A stretch of DNA of 64,000 nt. Source: Buddleja alternifolia. Lineage: Eukaryota; Streptophyta; Magnoliopsida; Lamiales; Scrophulariaceae. Each line of letters begins with the position of its first letter. The stretch's first letter is position 1. The notes under the pieces were generated by a model. It was not told where the DNA came from. It searched no databases and saw only the letters and a list, made by a program, of their open reading frames with translations. The stretch covers positions 8,621,077 through 8,685,076 of the forward strand of contig CM033408.1 of the NCBI GenBank assembly GCA_019426215.1, written 5' to 3'. Of the stretch, positions 21,020 to 32,250 are shown in pieces. The position numbers and the translations under genes were made by a program.

Positions 21020-22389
21020 TGACACGCTAGAAGCTAACGTGCTTAGTAGCAAGTATACTAGTCGTGTAGTAATAAAAAATGGACAAAATAAGTCCGGGTT
21101 GTCGAACCACGGAGACTTGGATTTTTAGCTTATGATTTTCGAATAAACGTAAAGACAAATTAACGGAAATTAAGAGTAAAACAAGTAAGCAAACAAAGAA
21201 CAAAAGAAATAAGAACAAGCAACGGATTGAAACTCAAGTGTGAGAAATAGGCTAAGGCACATGCAAGACTTGATTTGATCCATATTCGCTCAAAGACTCT
21301 TGTTGAATTATTAGACCTAGTTGCTATGGTGAAAACTCCTGAGGTAAAGAATACCCGATGTCTCGCAATATACTCCTACACTTAAGCGGTGGTTTCCTAA
21401 CTATGTCTACCCGGAAATCTAACCTCTAAGCATGCATTAAGGAACTAGAGTTTACTCGATAAGAATCGAACGACTTCACCCGGGAGTCTTTACCTATGTC
21501 TAGGGCAACTCCTATTTGATCGGTGATGCTATGAATTTCTTGCGCCCTAACTTAACTCTTTCTCAAGATACTAAGCTAGGCAATTGATAAAACATATGGT
21601 GATCAATCACATGTAAGGAGTATAAGCACAAATTCATAACACATAGCAACAAAGGAATTAATTCAACAATTATCAATAATTCGAATAAATCACAAATCAA
21701 TTCTTACAAGGCCCTAGCCATATAAATTTAGCCCATAACTATCAACATAGAAGAATTCAACATGTTCTTATACATAAATGTAAACATCAAATGCAATGAA
21801 CAATGAAAGAAACTCCCTATAAGGTTGAATGGCAATAGATCTTTTGATGTAGCTTCAATCCTTGGCTCTTATCCTCTTCTTGCTCTTCAAGATCAGTGAT
21901 AATGGCCCAAAACCCCAGAAAATGCTCCCAATTCCCAAGATTCAGAACCCACAAAATGAATTGAAAAATCCTATTTATAGTTCCAAAATTCTGTTATCGC
22001 GGGGCCTGGGCGCGCGTTGATCGGCGCCTAGGCGTCGCCTATGTGGCGTGTCTTTCTTGGGACAAAAGTTCCGGGGCGCCCAGGCGCGCGATATGTGGCG
22101 CCTAGGCGTGGAGGTTCAGGCGCCTAGGCGCGAAAGTGCGAAGCTTTGATTGTTGTTTGCTGGGTCGCGCCTGGGCGCGAGAAAAATGGCGCCTAGGCGC
22201 CTCAGTGCGAAGCCTTGAGCAGCGTTGGGTAAATGAGTCGTCTTTTTGCCCTTTTCTTCGTCCATCGCGCTTACTACCTGAAAGCACTTTACACACATAT
22301 TAAACGCACGAGTGGCACGAAATAACGATATATGGGCCTGAATTGTCATTAAAAGGACCTAAAAACTTATGTAAAAACGACTCCTATCA
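21020..22389 (-). repeat. 3' LTR of gag-protease element
   Basis: 1370 bp, bounded by TGACACG and CCTATCA on the + strand. On the sense strand it begins TGATAGGAGTCG and ends CGTGTCA. A dense cluster of GGCGCCTAGGCG-type palindromes lies at about 22000-22205. Confidence 0.95.
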
Positions 22390-24057
22390 GCCCCCCCAAA
22401 CTTATCACTTGCTCGTCCTCGAGCAAGAAAAAGCACAAGATACGAACTCATCATCAACCACAGGGAAAAAAAAATAAAAAGGAACTACCTCACTCACTTT
22501 CGTGGAGTAAACGGTTGCATTTAGCGGATGTAACAAGCCTTTGAACCCTTGAGTTACCTCAAAGGACGAATTATAGTCTCGTGAGGGTTTGCAGACGATA
22601 TACCCACAAAATCGAAAGATTTTCAACCCCGATTACTCAACGTAAATTACAATGATTAATAGCACACAATGGTATGAATTCATCTGTTTAAGCTCAAATT
22701 ACAAATATATACACGTCACACACTTGCTCATGTTACGCCTTAACATCGAAAAGATCATCCTAAGGGTGTAGTGTAATAAATCTCAAGTATTATAGTCGAG
22801 TGGCATTCTTACCACTTTTCAAGCATTAACCCCATATTTATCAACTTTTGATTATTCACATGGTACGAGAATTGAATACAACTTCATAGCCACTTAAAAA
22901 TTCATCACTTCATTCCACTCTCGCCTTTAACTTATGCACTTTCAACTCGAAACATTAGAGGCTAGACCATGTGCAATGTTCGATCCTCTTAGGCTTTCTA
23001 TGACACCCTTGTAACGAGCTTTAGGCCAATAACTCCCAAACCAGACGGCTTTAGGGTATCAAGTGTAGAGACACTCCTAAGGGCTTAATCGCTCGAGTGT
23101 CAAAGGCCACAAAATCAAACTAGGTCCTTATTCATTTAACACTTGCATTGGCTTGAGCTTAGCTCAAATTAGCATAATAGTACAGTATTCTAGGCATGGT
23201 GCTCTTCGCCCCCAGTATCTATTAAGCCTGACTTTTGTAGTCATACCAATGTTCAACCTCTTTTTATTATTATTAAGCATACGAAGTTAACGTTCTCAAC
23301 TCATAACACATGTGAAAATTCTAAGTTGATATTTTCGGGATCAAGCCTTTAAGTGTTTCAAAATGGTTGTCCACTCAACTCCTCTACCCTCGATTTATGT
23401 ACATATGTGAATCATCTTAAAGACAATCTAATCACGTTTAGGGTCCTACAAGCAAGGAAACAATGTGTATAGCCATTAAAAACCAAATTGATAGAGAAAA
23501 CATACCATGTATTCAAATTAACCATGCTCAATGCCTCAAGTGAAGGGTTGAAATTCTATCCAAAAAATAAAATAAAATTGCACACATTTCACATGTAGAG
23601 GTACAACACCCCCCCAAACTTGGACCGAAATATGTAAAACATGAATAAACATGACTATAATGGATCGAGTATACCCCCCACACTTAGCATGAACATTGTC
23701 CCCAATGCTCGAAAAGAGAAGGGCAAAGTACACGTCACCATAGGGGTGCTGAAAAGCAGACCCGAGTCCTCGACTGCAAATGTGTCCAAGAGTGGCAACA
23801 GCGGTGTGAGCAATGAATGCAACAACTACACATTAAACGATGCTAGCCATACGAATCATCAAGCATTGGATAGAAATGAGAAACAAAACACAACCAACAA
23901 CAAAACACAAGACAACTAAAACAAACATGCATCTACAAAAAAAAAACGGAAGAAACGGAAATGAAATGACAAAAAAAAAAAAAAAACTTACAAACTCGGG
24001 TTGCCTCCCAAGAAGCGCTTGTTTATAGTCATTAGCTTGACTTTTGTGCTTTAAGGT
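22390..24057 (-). other. Non-coding 3' internal region of gag-protease element
   Basis: No gene is visible on either strand in these 1.67 kb, where an autonomous gypsy element would have reverse transcriptase and integrase. A run of C at 22391-22397 is, on the sense strand, the G-rich polypurine tract directly before the 3' LTR. A poly-A run lies near 23972. Confidence 0.75.
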
Positions 24058-25161
24058 TCAAATAGGTGGCCCCTTTCGAAGAACAATATCCTTGCCATTC
24101 CTCCTTTTCTTCTTATGTCCCACTTGCCTCCACTCATATTGCGGTGTTTTGCGATAAGCCCTTTGTGTCGGATTTGTCTTATCGATTTCACAAACACGTA
24201 TATGTGGTGGAATGTACTTCATGCAAAAATCATCTTTTCTCACCTTGCCTTGTTGCTCATTGGGGACCTCATCCTCCACCGTAAGAGTGCCCTTAGTCTT
24301 ACCAAGTGTGCATTGCTTATCAAACAAAAGGTGAATAGCATCGACATATAAACAAGTAAGATCAGCCATAGGCAGTTGCATGTCATGATAAACATCAAAT
24401 ATCACCTTTTTATCACCCACCTTCAATGTCAATCTACCCTTTCCCATGTCGAGCTTGACGTTGCTAGTGGCTAGGAAGGGTCTTCCTAGAATCAAGGGGA
24501 CATCAATGTCACTATCCATTTCGAGAACCACGAAGTCGACCGGATAGAAGAACTTGTCAACTTGGACGATGACATCCTCGATAATGCCCTTTGGTTTCTT
24601 GATAGAGCGATCCGCCAATTGCACGGACATGGATGTTGGTGTAAGATCTCTAAGGCCTAGCTTCTTAAAAATAGAATAGGGAAGAAGGTTGATACTTGCT
24701 CCCGAATCACAAAGAATTTTGTCGAACTTGAGATAGCCAATAGTGCACGGTATTGCGAGACTCCCGGGATCTTTGAGTTTAGTTGGCAATTTATTGAGCA
24801 AGACGGCGGAACATTCCTCAGTGAGACATACCGTCTCCTTTTCCTCCCACTTCTGTTTGTTAGATAGTATGTCTTTGAAGAACTTCACATAATTCGGCAT
24901 TTGGAGAATGGCATCAATAAATGGAATGTTAATCCTCACCTCACGAAGGATTGCCAAAATCCGAAGAAAGCTCGGATCCATCTCCTTCTGCTTCTTTTTG
25001 TGTGCATTTGGAAAGGGGAGACGAATCTCGATAGGAGGAGAAGGCGTCGGAGTGGAAGAATCAAAACCGGGTGAAACAGGAGGCGGAGCCTGGGCGTGCA
25101 TCATGGGGCGCTCGGGTGCGGAACTGCGAAGTGATTTGTCCTGCAGAGGTGAAGGCGGCGC
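24058..25161 (-). pseudogene. Aspartic protease of gag-protease LTR element
   Basis: This - strand open stretch (ATG at 25104, 348 codons to 24058) encodes a retropepsin-like domain. ILCDSGASINLLP (catalytic Asp133, codon 24708-24706) is followed by VQLADRSIKKPKGIIEDVIV, FYPVDFVVLEMD and VPLILGRPFLAT, all typical of plant Ty3/gypsy proteases of the Athila type. It would process the gag protein. It continues the gag reading frame and is separated from it by an amber stop at 25162-25164. The C-terminal 100 residues are Lys/Arg-rich and of unknown role. No reverse transcriptase follows. Confidence 0.85.
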
Positions 25162-25164
25162 CTA

Positions 25165-26640
25165 GGCGCCGTCTGATGGGCGCCTAGGCGTGGTACTGCG
25201 AAACTCCTGTTCAGAGCAGGGGAGATCTGGTGCCTGGGCGTGCAACATAGGGCGCTCAGGCGCGGGACTACTGGCAGTTTCATTCTCTAATTGTTTTCCA
25301 CTTCTCAATGTTATGGCATTGCATTGAGCCTTCGGGTTTTTCTCCGTGTCACTTTGTAGAGTCCCCGGGGCTCTACCATTCACCGCATTGGAAATTTGAC
25401 CCACTTGAGTTCGCAAGTCCTTCAGTTCCATAAACATGTCCTTCATCATACCCCAAAGTTCGTTGAACGACGTATCGGATTTCTTCATGTGAGCATCGAG
25501 TCTCTCATCGGTTGTGAGAGGTCGCATTTGCACTTGACCTTGACCTTGTCCATTGAAGTTGCTTTGTCTCGGGGTTGGGTTGTTGAAAGGTGGTCGTGGA
25601 GCTTGCTAGGTCCCCGGTTGTGCGTTTTGTGCGGGGTTGGGTCTTTTTGAAAAATTCTCGGGTACATGAAAGTTCGCCCGAGGTTGATTGTGATTCCCCA
25701 CATAATTGACGTTGCCAACCTCTGGTTCCAAGGCTACTACTCCCTCAACTACTTCCTCAATACAAGCAACCTTTTTAGAGGATGAGGCCTCTTCATCGTC
25801 GGGGTAAAGCTCGTCTTCTCGGGCCAACTGTTCTATTTTGTCCCATACACTTTGACAGTCTAACCCAAGGAGGTCTCCTCCCCCACCCGCGTTGAGTCTA
25901 TTCGGAATACGTGACCGAACCCTATCATAGAAATGGAGTACTTGTTCATTCAACCCAAAATTATGATCGGGGCATTTTCGGAGCATGCCCTTATATATAG
26001 CCTAAGCCTCGGCTAAAGACTCATTGCTCCTTTGCCTAAACCCTTTTATATTACTCCGGAGCTCATTGATTTTGGAGGGTGGAAAGAATTTATTTAAAAA
26101 GGCATCGACCAACTCACCCCATGTCGTAATAGAGTGTGGAGGCAAGGATTTGTACCATGTTGTCGCCCTATCCTTTAATGAGAAATGGAAGACTCTTAGA
26201 CGAATCGCATCAAGATCCCGTGGGTGATATTGAATGGTCACAAGAGCATCGTCTATAGTCTCTAAATGAGCGTGAGGTGATTCGTCCGGTTCTCCATAGA
26301 AAGGTTCTCCTTGCACCATACTAAAGATGTGAGTCGGAATGTGGTAGTTTGGTGCGAAGAAATTAGGCAAGACTACGGGCCCCGGAATGGCATGGACCCT
26401 AGGTGGTAAGCTACCCCAAACCGAAGGTAATTGTTGAGGAGGTGCCGCTTGCAAGGCTTGTAGAACACCTTGGAACCACTCCCTGTTTTCCGGTAAATTC
26501 ATATTAGGAAAATTTCCATTCGGCTTTCGGTTGAGATTATTGGCCATTTCCCTTGTTCGCCTACTAGCCCGAAGAACTCGTTCAATTTCGGGCTCCAACT
26601 CGTATAGAGGCTCGTTTGAGGATTGGGTCATGCACCACAC
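25165..26640 (-). pseudogene. gag: gag of gag-protease LTR element
   Basis: This is a - strand capsid gene in one continuous frame with the protease, interrupted by amber codons at 26002-26004 and 25606-25608 (and 25162-25164 at its end). Retrotransposon gag motifs are clear: HLETIDDALVTIQYHPRDLD, FSLKDRATTWYKSLPPHSIT and TTWGELVDAFLNKFFPPSKI, then RQRSNESLAEA just before the first stop. The middle third is acidic, with EDELYPDDEEASSSKK. A coiled-coil-like segment and CNAITLRSGKQLENE follow; ITLRSGK is common in plant gypsy gag. In the inverted copy the second stop is a tyrosine codon, so that stop is recent. Confidence 0.88.
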
Positions 26641-26787
26641 AAGAACCTAACAATTTAAACACAAGAACGAAATTAGACTTAACACGAAAATAAAAGAAAA
26701 GCAAGAAGTAAAGAAAAGACTAATAATTATGAAAACGTAAAAGAAAACAAAAGCAAAAATGAAAATCAAAAACTCAAAATAAACAAG

Positions 26788-26805
26788 TCCCCGGCAACGG
26801 CGCCA
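26788..26805 (-). other. Primer-binding site of gag-protease element (tRNA-Asp)
   Basis: On the - strand this reads TGGCGCCGTTGCCGGGGA, complementary to the 3' end of plant tRNA-Asp, six bases from the LTR end. Athila-type elements commonly use this primer. Confidence 0.92.
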
Positions 26806-26811
26806 AAAACT

Positions 26812-28181
26812 TGACACGCTAGAAGCTAACGTGCTTGGTAGCAAGTATACTAGTCGTGTAGTAATAAAAAATGGACAAAATAAGTCCGGGTTGTCGAACC
26901 ACGGAGACTTGGATTTTTAGCTTATGATTTTCGAATAAACGTAAAGACAAATTAACGGAAATTAAGAGTAAAGCAAGTAAGCAAACAAAGAACAAAAGAA
27001 ATAAGAACAAGCAACAGATTGAAACTCAAGTGTGAGAAATAGGCTAAGGCACATGCAAGACTTGATTTGATCCTTATTCGCTCAAAGGCTCTTGTTGAAT
27101 TATTAGACCTAGTTGCTATGGTGAAAACTCCTAAGGTAAAGAATACCCGATGTCTCGCAATATACTCCTATACTTAAGCGGTGGTTTCCTAAGTATGTCT
27201 ACCCGGAAATCTAACCTCTAAGCATGCATTAAGGAACTAGAGTTTACTCGATTAGAATCGAACGACTTCACCCGGGAGTCTTTACCTATGTCTAGGGCAA
27301 CTCCTATTTGATCGGTGATGCTATGAATTTCTTGCACCCTAACTTAACTCTTTCTCAAGATACTAAGCTAGGCAATTGATAAAACATATGGTGATCAATC
27401 ACATGTAAGGAGTATAAGCACAAATTCATAACACATAGCAACAAAGGAATTAATTCAACAATTATCAATAATTCGAATAAATCACAAATCAATTCTTACA
27501 AGGCCCTAGCCATATGAATTTAACCCATAACTATCAACATAGAAGAATTCAACATGTTCTTATACATAAATGTAAACATCAAATGCAATGAACAATGAAA
27601 GAAACTCCCTATAAGGTTGAATGGCAATAGATCTTTTGATGTAGCTTCAATCCTTGGCTCTTATCCTCTTCTTGCCCTTCAAGCTCAGTGATAATGGCCC
27701 AAAACCCCAAAAAATGCTCCCAATTCCCAAGATTCAGAACCCACAAAATGAATTGAAAAATCCTATTTATAGTTCCAAAATTCTGTTATCGCGGCGCCTG
27801 GGCGCGCGTTGATCGGCGCCTAAGCGCCGCCTATGTTGCATGTCTTTCTTGGGGCAAAAGTTCCGGGGCGCCCAGGCGCGCGATATGTGGCGCCTAGGCG
27901 TGGCGGTTCAGGCGCCTAGGCGCGGAAGTGCGAAGCTTTGATTGTTGTTTGCTGGGTCGCGCTTGGGCGCGAGAAAAATGGCGCCTAAGCGCCTCAGTGC
28001 AAAGCCTTGAGCAGCGTTGGGTAAATGAGTCGTCTTTTTGCCCTTTTCTTCGTCCATCGTCGCTTACTACCTTAAAGCACTTTACACATATTAAACGCAC
28101 GAGTGGCACGAAATAAATGATATATGGGCCTGAATTGTCATTAAAAGGACCTAAAAACTTATGTAAAAACGACTCCTATCA
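26812..28181 (-). repeat. 5' LTR of gag-protease element
   Basis: 1370 bp; it aligns end to end with the copy at 21020-22389 with only scattered substitutions. It carries the same cluster of GGCGCCTAGGCG-type palindromes (about 27790-27995). Confidence 0.95.
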
Positions 28182-28186
28182 GGTAC
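28182..28186. repeat. Target site duplication GGTAC, right
   Basis: Matches GGTAC at 21015-21019. Confidence 0.95.
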
Positions 28187-28221
28187 CTAAACAGAAATAG
28201 AACTTCCCTTTTTGATTGTAG

Positions 28222-31200
28222 GTGCCTAGAGCTAGAGCCGATACATCTGTATGGTACTTTGATAGTAGATCATCAAGGCACATGACTGGTTCCAAAGATC
28301 TTTTGATCAACTATCAAGCTGCCAATGGTCCTCAGGTCGTATTTGGTGACAACTCTTAAGGTAAAACCAAAGGTATAGGTACTGTGCATAGGGGGAACAT
28401 CATGATAAGTGATGTTTATTATGTTGAGGGTCTGAAGCACAATTTATTGAGCATAAGTTAATTTTGTGATAAAGGCTTTGAAGTCATATTCTCAAGTGAC
28501 TGCTGCCATATAAATGACGCTAAGACTAAGTCTACTAATTTGAAAGGAAAAAGAACTAACAACGTATATTTAGTAGATTGGGGTTCAACACTTGATAACA
28601 ACCCAACATATTTTGTTGCTAAAAATGAATCTAAAATGGGTTGGTTATGGCATAGAAAAATGAATCACCTCAACTTTAAGACAATCTCTCAGCTAATAAG
28701 TCAAAATCTTGTAGAGGGATTACCAAATGGACCATTTCATAAGGATCGTCTTTGTGACGCTTGTCAAATGGGTAAACAAGTTAAATCATCGTTCAAGAGA
28801 AAACCTCATCTATCTACCTCTAGAATACTTGAACTACTTCACATGGATTTGTTTGGACGTGTTCAAACAATCAGTGTAAGCGGTAAGAAGTATACTTTGG
28901 TGATAGTAGATGATTTCTCTCGATTTACTTGGGTGGAATTTCTTTCATCCAAAGATGAAACATGTGACAAGTTAACAACGCTTATTCGGCAACTTCAAAT
29001 ATTGAAAAATCTTAAGGTTGCAAGAATAAGAAGCGATCACGGTACTGAGTTTACTAACAAGATTGTTGAGAAGTTTTGTGCAGAAAATGGAATACATCAT
29101 GAGTATTCAGCTCCCAGAATTCCCCAACAAAATGGTGTTGCTGAGCGCCGGAACCGAACGCTTAAGGAAGCCGCTAGGACTATGTTAGCAGAATCCAAGC
29201 TCGCTCCTAGATTTTGGGCCGAAGCGATCTACACTACCTGTTACACTCAAAACCGTTGCATGGTCAACAAACAGCATTGTGGAAGGGACGTAAGCCAAAT
29301 GTTTCATATTTTCACGTCTTTGGTTCTAAATGTTTTATCCATAATAATGGATCCCAAAGCCTAAAGACTTTTGATCCTAAAGCGGATGAGGGAATCTTTC
29401 TAGGCTACGTCAAGAATGAAAAGAATTTTCGCATTCTAAATAAGATCAAATCAAAGGTTGAGGAATCTATTCATGTCGTTTTTGATGATGCTAACCAAGA
29501 ACCGAGTAAGGTTAATTTAAATGATGTAGGAGTTGAAGATCTATGTCATCAAGCGTCTAAGATTACTATTGATGAAGATACTGACGACGATGATGAGATC
29601 TTAGTGCCACCTCCTAAGATTTCTCATGAGATTACTCTAGATAATCATGTAAGAAATGCTGATGATCATGAAGAGAATGATCATCAAGAGCACACAAGGA
29701 ATTGTGAACTTGGAGCGCCTACACAAGAAGGTAGTCAAGCGTGTGTTCCTCAAGCGCCTGTTCAACCTCTTAACCCCTTCCAACCAGACAGACTATGGCT
29801 GCGTGATCATCCACCTGAGCAGATTTTTGGAGATATTGAAGCACCTGTTAGGACTAGAGTCGCTACGTTCAATGAGGCTATGTTCGCAAGCTTTCTATCT
29901 CAAATGGAACCTAAGAAAGTGGATGAAGCGCTAAGCGACCCAAGTTGGATTGAAGCTATACAAGAAAAGCTTAATCAATTTGAACGAAATAAGGTTTGAA
30001 TGCTAGTACCAAGACCAACTCACCAAGGAGTTATTAGAACTAGATGGGTATATAGAAACAAGATGGATGAGAACGGCATTGTGACAAGAAATAAGGCCAG
30101 ACTCGTAGCTCAAGGATATTGCCAAGAGGAGGGTATTGACTTTGATGAGACATACGCTCCTGTCGCTCGTCTTGAAGCAATCCGCATGTTTCTAGCGTTT
30201 GCAGCGTTCAAAAAGTTCATGGTGTATCAAATGGACGTGGAGAATGCCTTCCTGAATGGTAAACTCCAAGAAGAAGTGTATGTGGAGCAACCACCAGGAT
30301 TCATCAACAATCATGGTAAGGGTATGGTTTACAATCTAGAAAAAGCACTTTACGGGCTTAAGCAAGCACCCCGAGCATGGTATGACACTCTCTCTATCTT
30401 TCTTATTGGTAAAGGCTTTTCAAAAGACAGCGTTGATACAACGTTATTTAAAATTACCAATAACGAAGACATTCTCTTAGTCTAAATTTACGTTGATGAT
30501 ATTATATTTGGTTCTACTAACAAGCGTCTGTGTGAGAAATTTTCGAAAATGATGCAAGAACAATTTCAAATGAGCATGATGGGTGAATTAACTCTCTTCT
30601 TAGGATTACAAATTAAACAACTCCCTAATGGCATATTTATTAACCAAGCTAAATATACACGAGATATGATTAAGAAATTTGGTATCGAAAATGCATTATA
30701 TTAAAAAATTCCAATGAGCCAAACGCTTAAGTTAGATAAAGATGAAAGTGGAAAGAAAGTTGATATTACTAATTATAGAGGTATCATCGGTTCACTTCTT
30801 TATCTTACTGCCAGCAGACCTGATATTATGTTTTCGGTATGCATGTGTGTACGATTTCAAGCTGATCCTAAAGAGTCACACTTAATTGCTGCCAAGAAGA
30901 TCCTTAAATACCTGAAAGGCACACAGAATGTGGGCTTATGGTATCCTAGGGATTTTCCTTTTGAACTAATTGGTTACTCTGATGTAGATTTTGCAGGTTG
31001 CAAAATAGATCGTAAAAGCACTAGTGGTACTTGTCAATTTCTAGGTGATAGGTTAGTTTCATGGCATAGCAAGAAACAACAATCCATAGCTACCTCTACA
31101 GCCGAAGCTGAGTATGTAGCTGCAGGAAGTTGTTGTGCACAAGTATTATGGATGAGGCAACAACTTAGAGATTATGGAATAATCCTAGGTCCAACTCCCA

Positions 31201-31436
31201 TTCATTGTGATAACCAAAGCGCTCTAGCCATGACTCAAAACCCTGTTCTTCATTCTAGAACCAAACACATTGACATTAGATACCATTTTCTTCGTGACCA
31301 CGTTCAAAAGAAAGATATCTCCATGCACTTCATTGGAACTGACAAACAATTGGCAGATATCTTCACCAAAGCACTCAACGAACAACGTTTTCTCACTTTG
31401 AGAAGTGAATTAGGTATGATTGATTTAAACGCTTAA
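28222..31436 (+). pseudogene. pol: pol of copia copy A, broken
   Basis: This is a polyprotein with protease, integrase, reverse transcriptase and RNase H in copia order. The integrase zinc finger ([19 protein letters not shown]), catalytic core ([26 protein letters not shown]), RT ([12 protein letters not shown]) and RNase H ([22 protein letters not shown]) are readable. Defects against copy B include stops at 28357-28359, 28459-28461, 29997-29999, 30483-30485 and near 30702, and a 19 bp deletion near 29276 that shifts frame. FGPVQT has become FGRVQT. Several of these (28357, 29276, 29997, 30702, FGR) are also in copy D, but 28459 and 30483 are not. The gene ends at TAA 31434-31436. Confidence 0.93.
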
Positions 31437-32250
31437 TCATTTTGCATCATATTTCATTAGACATATAATTTAGGGGAAATCTACTTAATTTGTGTTTCAA
31501 AGATTTTTTATTGGTACAAGTTATCAAATTTAGGGGGAACCTTAAAATTGTACTTAACCGTATCTACAAGCGCCAATGATCAAAATTTTCAGATGCATGA
31601 TTATCAACGCTCAGTATTACATATGCATAAAATATTTGACGCTCAAACATAAAAGTCTTTTCAATCCTAAGCGTCTAATTTTCATATATAACAGTCATAT
31701 AAACAAGTGGTATCAGTTAAGCGTTGAATCAATTCCCATCAACTCTTAATATAAAAGTACTTTCTTTACAAGCCATGCATAAAGTTTACAAACTTCTTTC
31801 GAAGTAGTGGGTAGAATCAAAGGTCTAGTTTGTACTCTACTCGCACGCTTCTATCACATCAAACTGGCGGGTAATCAAAAGTTTCTTTTTCAAAATGACG
31901 TGTCAGTGTACAAACAAGCGCGTTCGTTACACTCTGAAAATGCCAAACGTTTTAAAAATCTTTTAACTCGGATGTCAAATCTTTATATATGAGAATTACC
32001 AAATGTAACTTCTCTCTATTACACAAAACTCGCGTCCGCGGTTAATGAATTTATGGCTGAGATTCAAAAGTCGTTACACGTGTCTAAATACTACAGAGAC
32101 TAGAGAACACAAGTCTCAAAATTCTTTACTGTGTCATTTAAAATACAATTTCTGCAGAAAGACAATTCACTTTTACTCAAACATATTTGCAAAAAGTATT
32201 CTCTCTCTCTCAAAGCAAAAGAAAATCTCAGTTCATCTCTTTCACTAAAA
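31437..32250 (+). promoter_or_regulatory. Spacer with PPT-like tracts and promoter-like motifs before ORF3 (copy A)
   Basis: 814 bp without a gene. Just after pol are two polypurine-like words, AATTTAGGGGAAAT (31467-31480) and AAATTTAGGGGGAAC (31526-31540). Nearer ORF3 are GACGTGTC and a GCGCGTT word (about 31897-31925), a TATA-like TTTATATAT at 31982-31990, an ACACGTGTC word near 32076, a TCTCTCTCTC run and finally an ATG in an AAAAATGGC context. The arrangement resembles a plant promoter plus 5' leader. The block is conserved in copies B and D. Confidence 0.6.

Larger units (their letters stand above)
21020..28181 (-). mobile_element. Non-autonomous Ty3/gypsy-type LTR element with gag and protease only, 7162 bp
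   Basis: This complete LTR element lies on the - strand inside copia copy A. The two LTRs (26812-28181 as 5', 21020-22389 as 3') are both exactly 1370 bp and differ at few positions. The primer site matches tRNA-Asp and a G-rich polypurine tract precedes the 3' LTR. The 4.4 kb internal part encodes gag and an aspartic protease (26640-24058). The remaining 1.7 kb before the 3' LTR has no reverse transcriptase, RNase H or integrase, so the element must have been moved by enzymes from another element. The protease resembles the Athila-type branch. Confidence 0.92.

Noticed and set aside
22102..22349. Arg-rich frames in the LTR of the gag-protease element (also at 27894 and 62270)
   Set aside because: They arise from the GGCGCCTAGGCG repeats and are LTR sequence.
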